A stretch of DNA of 64,000 nucleotides. It comes from CF-13 sp035279665 (GTDB lineage: Bacteria > Chloroflexota > Dormibacteria > CF-121). The notes beneath the pieces were generated by a model. That model had not been told where the DNA came from and made no database searches. It saw only the letters and a list, made by a program, of their open reading frames with translations. Made by a program: the position numbers and the translations under genes. The stretch is from positions 3,065 to 67,064 of the forward strand of contig DATEHI010000074.1 of NCBI GenBank assembly GCA_035279665.1, given 5' to 3'. Positions 57,551-64,000 of the stretch are shown one piece after another (the stretch's first letter is position 1; the number at the start of each line of letters is the position of its first letter).

Positions 57551-58749
57551 TAACTCGGCGGGTTCTTGAAGTACCCGCTGTAGTAAACGGATGCGTCGCA
57601 GCTAGTGCCTTCCGGCGGGGTGCAGGTCAGCTCGATCTTGTCGTTCTTTTGGAATGTCAGCGGCGTGATGAAGTGAAAGTCGAGGTCGCGGAAGTTGTCA
57701 AGCTTCAGCTGCAGCAAAACCTGGTCCTGGTTCGTTTTCGCATTGAACCGTGACAGCTTCAAGTCGCCGGTCAAGCCGTTGGGATTCTCGAAGACAAGGT
57801 CGGTAACCGAGAGGCCGCCGTCGGCGGGAACGGTCAGACTGTTGCTACCGACGAGGCGCGCGGCGTAGGCATCGCCGCCAAATGGGTTCGCACCGGTCGC
57901 CCCACCGCCGCCACCACCAGTCGCTGGAGGATTCTGTGCCTTCAAGGAGTTGACCTGCGCTTGCAGCGAAGAGGTCTGAGGCGCGACCGCTTGGGTTGCC
58001 GCGCTCTGGATGTTTGGTTTCACCAGGAAGAACCACAACAACACGAGCACGAGGGCAAGAGCGGCCAGCCCGATCAGGGCTGGGAGCAGCCAGGGTGGAA
58101 TCAGTCCCTCCTGCTGCATCGTCCCATCGACCGTGATGGGCGGTAGGTTGTCCTGGTGAACGATCACCTTGTAGGGGTTGGTCTTTGGCGGGCCGGTGAG
58201 GAAGCGCTGTTTCGGTGACATCCGCACCGACGCAAAGCTGGCGGTGCCGGGTTCGGAACTGATCGCCGGCGGGTTGATCGTGAAGTTCAGCTTGCGATCG
58301 GGGTCGGCGGCGGTCAGCCGGGCACTGATTCGAACGTTGCCACGGTTATCGAGCGCGAGGCGAGCGTGGGCACGGGACCGCCCTTTCGCTGTCCGCGGGA
58401 TCAGCTCGGCGAATGTGTCGTTGAACGGACCGACCTCAACGACACCCTCCTCGACCAGCGAGGCCCGCGCGTCCTCGCGCGACTTGACCCTGACGGCAAA
58501 GGGGATGGCGCGCGCCGGCACGCTGGACGACTTCGGCGGCTTGAACCTGATGCGCGCGACCGCCTCGGCCCCCGGAAAAAGGGGAATGACGGCGGGCTCG
58601 ACAATGGCCCACGCGGAGGCGTCGCCCAGGACCTCGAGGGTGAACTGGTCGACCACCGTCCCGGAGTTGCGGACGCGAACCTCGGAGACGGCCTCGCCAC
58701 CCGGTGTGACCGTGACAGCCTTGCTGGCAAGCGTGGCGGTAGCAGCCAT
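57550..58749 (-). CDS. Membrane-anchored protein with NPCBM-associated/COG1470-like Ig domains
   Basis: A 399-aa protein. Residues 1-210 are two Ig-like domains in the style of COG1470 membrane proteins ('VTPGGEAVSEVRVRNSGTVV', 'FTINPPAISSEPGTASFASV'). One transmembrane helix follows ('LLPALIGLAALALVLVLLWF'), then a Gln/Ala coiled-coil linker ('TSSLQAQVNSLKAQNPPATG'), a Gly-rich hinge and a C-terminal beta domain with a Cys pair. An ATG at 58749 is chosen; an ATG at 58788 would add 13 residues. No signal peptide precedes the first domain, so its topology is uncertain. It is divergent from the LuxR regulator, next to the 11-bp repeats. Confidence 0.65.
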   Translation of the reverse strand: MAATATLASKAVTVTPGGEAVSEVRVRNSGTVVDQFTLEVLGDASAWAIVEPAVIPLFPGAEAVARIRFKPPKSSSVPARAIPFAVRVKSREDARASLVEEGVVEVGPFNDTFAELIPRTAKGRSRAHARLALDNRGNVRISARLTAADPDRKLNFTINPPAISSEPGTASFASVRMSPKQRFLTGPPKTNPYKVIVHQDNLPPITVDGTMQQEGLIPPWLLPALIGLAALALVLVLLWFFLVKPNIQSAATQAVAPQTSSLQAQVNSLKAQNPPATGGGGGGATGANPFGGDAYAARLVGSNSLTVPADGGLSVTDLVFENPNGLTGDLKLSRFNAKTNQDQVLLQLKLDNFRDLDFHFITPLTFQKNDKIELTCTPPEGTSCDASVYYSGYFKNPPS

Positions 58750-58823
58750 GGCGCTCGAATCATAGGTAGCGCTCCGTGGCGCGGCCATAGCCAGAGAGGA
58801 AGACCTGCAGGCATCGCCTACTG

Positions 58824-58856
58824 CCCGTTAAGTCCCCGTTAAGTGCCCGGAAAGTC
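58824..58856. promoter_or_regulatory. Three 11-bp tandem direct repeats in the divergent LuxR/surface-gene promoter region
   Basis: The units CCCGTTAAGTC (58824-58834), CCCGTTAAGTG (58835-58845) and CCCGGAAAGTC (58846-58856) follow without gaps, one per DNA helix turn. The first two are identical over ten bases. This spacing is typical of OmpR/PhoP-family response-regulator operators. The repeats lie between the divergent membrane-protein gene (start 58749) and the LuxR regulator (start 58928). Confidence 0.6.
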
Positions 58857-58927
58857 GAGACCATCAGAATGCGGCCAGCAGCGCAAGGCAGCAGGAACCT
58901 GCCCAGGCCCCAGGAGGAGGAAAACCC

Positions 58928-59578
58928 GTGATCGCCACTCGCCCAGCCGTCCTGACCGACCGTACCCGTGTTTACATCGCCACATCTGATCCCGTTTCGC
59001 GAGCCGGCATCGCCAGCCAGCTTCGGTCCCACCACGGACTCGACATGGTCGAAGAGCGCCAGGTCGATGCCGAGGTCGTCGCGCTCGTCGTGGCCGACCA
59101 GATGGACGAGGAGACCGCGCAGACCATTCGGGCACTGAAGCGTCGCGGGGTCGAGCGCGTGGTTTTGATCGTGACCCGTGTCGACGACACCGGCTTGCTC
59201 AGCGCGCTGGAAGCTGGGGCCCGGGGCGTGCTCCGCCGCAACCAGGCAACACCCGAGAACCTGCTCGAAGCCATCCGTGCCGCCGCCGGCGGCGAAGGGG
59301 CGCTCTCCCCGGACTTGCTGGGCCGCTTGCTGGACCAAGTCGGTCGCCTGCAGCGCCAGGTGTTGAATCCGCGCGGACTCAGCTTCGCGGTGCTGACCGA
59401 CCGGGAGATCAAGGTCCTCAAGCTGCTCGCGGACGGACTGGATACCGCCGAGGTTGGCCGCCGCCTGTTCTATTCGGAGCGCACCGTCAAGAACATCGTC
59501 CACGATGTCACCAGCCGACTGAATCTGCGCAACCGCACCCAGGCGGTCGCCTACGCGCTGAGACAGGGACTGATCTAG
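58928..59578 (+). CDS. Orphan NarL/LuxR-type regulator with atypical receiver domain
   Basis: A 216-aa regulator. The N-terminal domain has the receiver fold ('TRVYIATSDPVSRAGIASQL', 'LLSALEAGARGVLRRNQATP') but lacks normal phosphorylation residues. The acidic pair is reduced to SD, the phospho-acceptor position reads ALVVADQM, where alanine seems to stand in for Asp, and the usual Lys is replaced by Arg (LRRN). The C-terminal LuxR helix-turn-helix is intact: 'VLTDREIKVLKLLADGLDTA', 'RRLFYSERTVKNIVHDVTSR'. No sensor kinase is nearby. The GTG follows AGGAGGAGG. Regulators of this kind are often found next to contractile-injection loci in actinobacteria (from memory). Confidence 0.78.
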   Translation: MIATRPAVLTDRTRVYIATSDPVSRAGIASQLRSHHGLDMVEERQVDAEVVALVVADQMDEETAQTIRALKRRGVERVVLIVTRVDDTGLLSALEAGARGVLRRNQATPENLLEAIRAAAGGEGALSPDLLGRLLDQVGRLQRQVLNPRGLSFAVLTDREIKVLKLLADGLDTAEVGRRLFYSERTVKNIVHDVTSRLNLRNRTQAVAYALRQGLI

Positions 59579-59603
59579 GACTTATCGGGGGGCACGGGGG
59601 GCC

Positions 59604-62600
59604 GTGCGCGCGACGTCAGTCGAGCACGACGTCGACGTTGCAGCGCCGGCGCGCGCTGCTGATGGCCCGCGCCAGGATGGCGCGGTGGCCGAGCGCGACG
59701 TTGGGGTGGCCGAGCGCGACAACGCGGTCCCACTCGGTGGCCTGGCCAGTGCGCCCCCAGGGCTGTTTCATTCGCGCATGTTGCTCGGCCTGCAAGCGAT
59801 GGCCGGCAACGCCGCCGTCGCCAACCTGATTGAGACGCGCAAGCACGAGCCCTCGAGCTCCCATCCCGCTCTCGGAGAGCGCACGGAGGAAGACGAGTCG
59901 CAGGTCGGGGGCGCTGAGCCCGGCACCCCGATCGCGGATCGGCCGGCACCGGCCATTCCAGATGTCAGCACAGTCGAACCTGCCACCGGTCTTGCACAAA
60001 CCGGTAACCTGCCACCAGCGCAGTTGCTGCGCGCGCTGGGAACCGTCTCGACTGCAGCCGACCGGCAAGCGACCGAAGAGCACGAGCAGCTTGCGGCCAA
60101 TGCACCGCAACGGCCGCGCCATCCGGGGGCACCCGCCACCGTTGAGTCTCCAGCCTCGGCCCGTCTTGCCGTCGCAGACGGCCCAGCCCCAACTGGCTTT
60201 GCCACGATGCCGGAGGGCCGGGATGTGCAGGTCAAGCCTCCCCCAGCGTTGCCGGCTACACCCGAGCTGCCGATCGCGAACGGTCAGCTTCCGACGCGCG
60301 ACCCGGGCCTTGAGGTGCGGGCCGGTCCCCTCCCCCATCTTTCGCTCGAGGGTAGCGCCGACCCGGCGCTCATCCACCAACAGCGCAACAGTGTCCTCGG
60401 TGGTATCGAGCGCGGGAAGACCATTGGCCAACAGGAGGCCAGCCGGCCGCTCGGCGAGGATGAGATCTTCCCGACAGCGCCCGCTGAAACGTTGCGCGGA
60501 TCCGTCGGCGAAATGCCCCGCGCCGCGGTTCAAGCGGCTGCTAAACCAGAGTCGGCCGAGGACGACGAGGCGGCGTCCATCATCGCCGAACAGGAGAAGG
60601 GCGCCGAAATCCAGAGCGCGGTCGGCACCGGCCTTGCATCGCTTACGGGCCAGCGCGAGGAGTACGCGCAGCGGACCAGGGGCGAACGCGCGAGGGCCGA
60701 CGCAGAGATGTCGCAACTCGAGAAAGCGAACACCAGTGAACAAGCCGGCGAACGCGCGGCAGCGAAGCGTGAGGTCGGCGGCCTCCGCAGCCAGTGGACA
60801 ACCGCCCAGCAGGAGGTGGTGGCCGGCGCGCAGCGCGAGACGGACGCAAAAACCACTGAGACTGTAGAGACCGTCTCCCAAGAGCGGGGCGCGGCGGAGC
60901 AGCAGGCGACCGCCCATTACGAGCAAGGGCAGCAAGAAGCTCAAAAAGCCCGGCACGAAGCCGAGCAGGAGGCCGCATCCGAGCGCCAAAAGGCACAGGG
61001 CCAGAACCAGGGCGGGTTACTCGGGGCCATCGGCTCCGCCGCGCAATCGCTGTTTGATAAGGCCAAGCAAGCCGTTCAGTCGGTCTTCGACCGGGCGCGC
61101 CAACTGGTCCGGGGTGCGATCGAGCGAGCCCATCAACTGGCGACAGCCGTCATGGAGCGCGCTCGCCAGGCAATTGCCGGTGCGATTCGGATCGCCGGGA
61201 CAGTGCTCACGGCGATCGGCGACCGAGTCCTGGTTGCTTTTCCCGCGCTGCGCGATCGGTTCCGCAAGGCAATCCAGGAACGGATCGCTGCGGCTGAACT
61301 CGCTGTCAACAAGCTGGCCACCGTGCTCAAGCACGCGGTTCAGAGAGCGCTAAATCTCCTAGGCGCGACGCTCTCTGCCGCGATCGGCCTTTTGCACCGG
61401 GGCATGCAGGCTGCCATCGATGGTGTACGTGCGGCGGTCCACAGCGCGCTCGATTTCGCGCGCGGCGCAATCGCTGCCATAGGTACTTTTGCGGTCCTCA
61501 TCAAGGACATCGCGGCTAGCCCTCAGCATTGGATTGCCAACTTGGCTGCCGCTGCTCGCGATGGAATCCGCAATCACTTGTGGACGGATCTCAAAGGCGC
61601 AATTCAAGGCTGGTTCAACGAGAAAGTCGACTCGATTCTGGGGCTTGGACCCGCGGTCTGGAATCTGCTGAAGAGGGGTGGTATGACCGCCGCACGCGTG
61701 GCGAGCATTGCCTGGGACGGAATCAAGTCGATGATCCCCCAGACAGTCATTTGGGTCCTCATCGAAAAGCTTGTAGCGTTGATCGTGCCTGCGGCCGCAG
61801 CCGTAATGCTGATTGTCCAGGCGCTTCAAGCAGCCTGGGGAAGTCTCAGCCGCATCGTGCAGGCGGTCGATGCCTTCATCGGATTCCTCAAGGGAGTTCG
61901 TTGGGGCAACGCCGGGCCGCTATTTGGCAAAGCCATCGCGGCCGGAGCTGTGGCAGTCGTCGAATTCATTTCCCAATTCTTGCTTCAGCGCCTAACGGGA
62001 GCCGTAACCGGGGTCGTCGGCAAGCTGCGGTCCCTCGCGAAACGCATAGGCGCCCGGCTGGCACCGGTCGGCCGCGGAACTAAGCGTGGCGCGAAGTGGC
62101 TGGGAGGCAAAGCCGGGCAAGTGGGTAGCCTCATCAAAGGATCTGCACGCAGAGCGGTAGCGCGGCCGAAGGTCGAATGGCACACGTGGCGCTTAGGTCA
62201 GGAACTCCGCAAAGCGCACCCTCAAGCCTTTGAGAAATTGCGTCAAGTCAAGGCCGATCCGGGTTTGGACCCAGCGCTGAAGCTCCAATTCCTCAAAACG
62301 GTTCGCTCACGAATGGGCGCTGGCGTAGACCCAAGGGCACTCATGACTAGGGTTGTCGCCGAACATGCAGATAGCTTCTGCCTAAAGGGCGCACTGCTTG
62401 CGGAGGGGGAAATTGCTTCTGTCGCTCCCCTAACGAAGCTAGTATCTCTGCGTTCCATCTTCGAAAAAAGGATGCTCACCGCCGAGTACAGGGAACGATT
62501 TGCAACATTCGATGAGTGGAAAGCGGAAATTACTCGAAACCCTCGCAGTTTCGACCCGGCGCAGCATTTGCAACCCGATGCTGAGATAGGGCGTTGGTGG

Positions 62601-62963
62601 TCACCGCTTGACGATGCCAATGAACCGACCTTGAAGCAAGCGACTCAAACGCGCCAGCTCGGGGACGAATACAAAGAGGGCGCCGTTCGCGCCCGCATCT
62701 CTGCGAAAGAGGCGGCCAAGACAAAGTTTTACAAACCAACTGCATTCGATGCCATGTTCTTCGATCCTTGGCAACCACCACCGAAGAGCAGTGCCTGGGG
62801 ATTTATCAGAAGTCAGGACGGCAGGGTTACGATTCGGGAGACAGTCACAAAGCCAGTGAACGTATCAAATTGCGAGCACTTTGAAGTTCTGCCAAGCCAA
62901 GAAACGTTAGCGGTGGCGGCCGGCAAGCCCGACTTTGCAACGGCGATTGAGGCGTTACCGTGA
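59604..62963 (+). CDS. Large LQxxAGNAxV-tagged modular protein, probable eCIS-associated polymorphic toxin
   Basis: A 1119-aa protein in modules. Residues 1-60 are a variable tail. Residues 59-76 hold 'MLLGLQAMAGNAAVANLI', the LQxxAGN motif seen (from memory) in many extracellular-contractile-injection-system cargo proteins. Residues 80-330 are a Pro/Ala/Glu-rich disordered linker. About 330-470 is a charged coiled coil ('HYEQGQQEAQKARHEAEQEA'). About 475-850 is a tape-measure-like helical region with hydrophobic parts ('KLVALIVPAAAAVMLIVQAL', 'VVEFISQFLLQRLTGAVTGV'). About 860-1119 is a distinct, AT-richer C-terminal domain, the likely toxin ('GRWWSPLDDANEPTLKQATQ', 'TAFDAMFFDPWQPPPKSSAW'); I cannot name its activity. 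No HExxH (DUF4157) motif is present. The next gene overlaps by 4 bp, as immunity genes do. Confidence 0.65.
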   Translation: MRATSVEHDVDVAAPARAADGPRQDGAVAERDVGVAERDNAVPLGGLASAPPGLFHSRMLLGLQAMAGNAAVANLIETRKHEPSSSHPALGERTEEDESQVGGAEPGTPIADRPAPAIPDVSTVEPATGLAQTGNLPPAQLLRALGTVSTAADRQATEEHEQLAANAPQRPRHPGAPATVESPASARLAVADGPAPTGFATMPEGRDVQVKPPPALPATPELPIANGQLPTRDPGLEVRAGPLPHLSLEGSADPALIHQQRNSVLGGIERGKTIGQQEASRPLGEDEIFPTAPAETLRGSVGEMPRAAVQAAAKPESAEDDEAASIIAEQEKGAEIQSAVGTGLASLTGQREEYAQRTRGERARADAEMSQLEKANTSEQAGERAAAKREVGGLRSQWTTAQQEVVAGAQRETDAKTTETVETVSQERGAAEQQATAHYEQGQQEAQKARHEAEQEAASERQKAQGQNQGGLLGAIGSAAQSLFDKAKQAVQSVFDRARQLVRGAIERAHQLATAVMERARQAIAGAIRIAGTVLTAIGDRVLVAFPALRDRFRKAIQERIAAAELAVNKLATVLKHAVQRALNLLGATLSAAIGLLHRGMQAAIDGVRAAVHSALDFARGAIAAIGTFAVLIKDIAASPQHWIANLAAAARDGIRNHLWTDLKGAIQGWFNEKVDSILGLGPAVWNLLKRGGMTAARVASIAWDGIKSMIPQTVIWVLIEKLVALIVPAAAAVMLIVQALQAAWGSLSRIVQAVDAFIGFLKGVRWGNAGPLFGKAIAAGAVAVVEFISQFLLQRLTGAVTGVVGKLRSLAKRIGARLAPVGRGTKRGAKWLGGKAGQVGSLIKGSARRAVARPKVEWHTWRLGQELRKAHPQAFEKLRQVKADPGLDPALKLQFLKTVRSRMGAGVDPRALMTRVVAEHADSFCLKGALLAEGEIASVAPLTKLVSLRSIFEKRMLTAEYRERFATFDEWKAEITRNPRSFDPAQHLQPDAEIGRWWSPLDDANEPTLKQATQTRQLGDEYKEGAVRARISAKEAAKTKFYKPTAFDAMFFDPWQPPPKSSAWGFIRSQDGRVTIRETVTKPVNVSNCEHFEVLPSQETLAVAAGKPDFATAIEALP

Positions 62964-63661
62964 CCGATGAAGTCGTGGTGAACGGAGTCCGGGTAGGGCC
63001 GTCAACGGACCTAACCGTACTGCTGCGGAGACAGATAGTCGACGGGAATGTCCTTGCGGGTAGATATGACGAAAGTCCCGAACCGGGCATTTGGAGCCTG
63101 TTTGCCGCGGCGAAAGGAACCCCGCTAGAGGCACGACTAATAGAGGCTGTCAGAAGCCTCTTGACAGACTCCGACGACCACGTTCGGTCGGCAGCAGTCG
63201 GTCTGGCGCAGGCGTATGCCGAGAAATTTCAGGCACCGGATCTGCTCCAAGTATTGGCGGATCATCCCAATTTGTTTGAGGGCGTCAGCGAAAAAGCCGG
63301 CGAACCCGACCTCGCTTGGGGTCTTCTCAGGGCAATCGCCGGATCTTCCAATTGGGATCTCCGTGTGACCGAGCGTCTAAGGTCCGCGGCCCTCGAGTTT
63401 CCAAATGGCTCGAGTGTCCTTGCTGGGCTCGTCAGCCACGACCCAGACTGGGCAATAGATCACGCGCAGGAGTTGATTGGCGACCAGCCTGCTCGAGCCC
63501 GTATAGTCCTCTTCCGACTTAAAGACCCCGAGCAGCGCGAGCGGCTTGTTAGGGGAATTCCAATTGAGTCCCCGCGACTCCGCGACCTTGTGACCCTTGC
63601 TGTCTCGGAAGAGGTGAAAGATCCTGCAGAACGACAAAGACTCCTACAGTTGCTCAAGTAG
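62960..63661 (+). CDS. Candidate immunity protein (HEAT-like repeats)
   Basis: A 233-aa helical protein whose GTG overlaps the toxin-candidate stop (GTGA). 'DSDDHVRSAAVGLAQAYAEK' reads like a HEAT-repeat helix pair, and similar helix pairs continue ('GEPDLAWGLLRAIAGSSNWD', 'VLAGLVSHDPDWAIDHAQEL'). There is no signal or membrane segment, so it acts in the cytosol. It shares the lower GC of the toxin C-terminus. Position, coupling and fold fit an immunity protein for the C-terminal domain of the preceding protein; there is no direct evidence. Confidence 0.5.
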   Translation: MTDEVVVNGVRVGPSTDLTVLLRRQIVDGNVLAGRYDESPEPGIWSLFAAAKGTPLEARLIEAVRSLLTDSDDHVRSAAVGLAQAYAEKFQAPDLLQVLADHPNLFEGVSEKAGEPDLAWGLLRAIAGSSNWDLRVTERLRSAALEFPNGSSVLAGLVSHDPDWAIDHAQELIGDQPARARIVLFRLKDPEQRERLVRGIPIESPRLRDLVTLAVSEEVKDPAERQRLLQLLK

Positions 63662-63820
63662 ATGGACCTGCTACGAAGTTCGCTGCCCGTTTGGGCAACT
63701 TGGCCTGCCCAGAGACCTGCGCCGTTGAGCGTTGACCCGAACGGCCAATTGGAGTGAGATCAGGCGGAAGGACTTTGCGCGCCTGTTGGTAGCAGCGTGA
63801 GTTCGACGGAGGCAATAAGC

Positions 63821-64000
63821 ATGCAATCGCACGAAAACGGTCTTCTGATCAGTCCGGAAAGCCACCAGGCGCCAACTCGGCAAAAGGACGCCGCGGAGTC
63901 GGTCGGCCCCGAAGCACTCATGCATGGCCGCACCGACGTCTTGACTCCGTCCGCCGTCATGCACCTACAAAAGACGGCCGGCAATGCCACCGTCACTGCC
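63821..64000 (+). CDS. Second LQxxAGNAxV-tagged protein (5' end only, cut by window edge)
   Basis: An open frame begins with ATG at 63821, eight bases after a GGAGG site, and runs to the window end without a stop (60 residues seen). Residues 47-58 read MHLQKTAGNATV, matching 'LQAMAGNAAV' of the 1119-aa protein in register. The preceding residues are a polar, low-complexity tail as in that protein. A second cargo-type protein in the same orientation, separated by 159 bases from the immunity-like gene, points to a cluster continuing to the right. Confidence 0.6.
   Translation, partial: MQSHENGLLISPESHQAPTRQKDAAESVGPEALMHGRTDVLTPSAVMHLQKTAGNATVTA

Noticed and set aside
59604..62963. DUF4157 (HExxH) domain in the tagged toxin
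   Set aside because: I looked for HExxH near the N-terminus, as in many eCIS-associated proteins, and did not find it.
52108..64000. Structural genes of a contractile injection system within the window
   Set aside because: No sheath, tube, spike, baseplate or AAA+ ATPase motifs were found among the frames here; only cargo-like and regulator-like genes are present.
1..64000. CRISPR arrays or insertion sequences
   Set aside because: No regularly spaced repeats of 20-40 bp and no transposase or integrase motifs were seen on either strand.

Overview
The window is about 64 kb of high-GC, gene-dense DNA with short intergenic gaps and many 4-bp start/stop overlaps. The gene content suggests a monoderm, aerobic soil-type bacterium. 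Clues are F420-type flavin enzymes, OpcA-dependent glucose-6-phosphate dehydrogenase, an InhA-like FabI, LppX/LprG-like lipoproteins, DUF5667 and CGNR proteins, and GlpP antiterminators. The mix of actinobacterial-like and firmicute-like genes fits terrestrial Chloroflexota or Candidatus Dormibacteraeota better than a true actinobacterium. This placement is inferred from gene content only; no rRNA or marker phylogeny is in view.

Layout. 1-14.9 kb is mixed housekeeping and accessory genes: an ABC substrate-binding protein fragment at the left edge, an F420-type monooxygenase, tRNA-Ser(GGA), a GH15 glycosidase, a DNA glycosylase, PsiE, an ECF42 sigma factor with its DGPF partner, an NCS1 transporter, a TetR regulator with flanking operator-like palindromes, and a membrane-tethered GH2 enzyme. 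14.9-27.5 kb is a glycerol/dihydroxyacetone island. PTS enzyme I and HPr are on the minus strand; two tandem GlpP antiterminators, GlpF, a small membrane protein, DhaK, DhaL, GlpK, GlpA, GlpB, GlpC and DhaM follow on the plus strand. A strong promoter and intrinsic terminator precede glpF, and a second terminator-like hairpin lies between glpK and glpA, matching GlpP-type control. EI and HPr probably pass phosphate to DhaM for dihydroxyacetone kinase; no sugar permease EII is present.

27.5-45 kb holds oxidoreductases, three tandem LppX-like lipoproteins, an ATP-dependent DNA ligase, an EamA exporter, a CGNR regulator divergent from a 58-aa protein, tRNA-Ser(CGA), TadA, a FAD monooxygenase, an ECF sigma/DUF5667 pair, tRNA-His, FabI and a class A PBP. 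45-52 kb is a minus-strand pentose-phosphate operon: tal-pgi fusion, gnd, zwf, opcA, pgl.

52-58.8 kb is a minus-strand set of exported or membrane-anchored proteins, including a 1413-aa double-propeller/Ig protein. It is divergent from an orphan LuxR/NarL regulator whose receiver has apparently lost its phospho-acceptor; three 11-bp direct repeats lie between them. From 59.6 kb to the right edge lies the most unusual part: a 1119-aa modular protein with an N-terminal LQxxAGNAxV motif, a coiled coil, a tape-measure-like helical or hydrophobic middle and an AT-richer unassigned C-terminal domain. An overlapping immunity-like gene follows, then the start of a second LQxxAGNAxV protein cut by the window edge. 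This looks like the edge of a contractile-injection-system-associated (eCIS-like) toxin locus, but no structural injection-system gene lies in the window. No intergenic gap exceeds 300 bases, and no CRISPR array, IS element, integrase or rRNA was seen.
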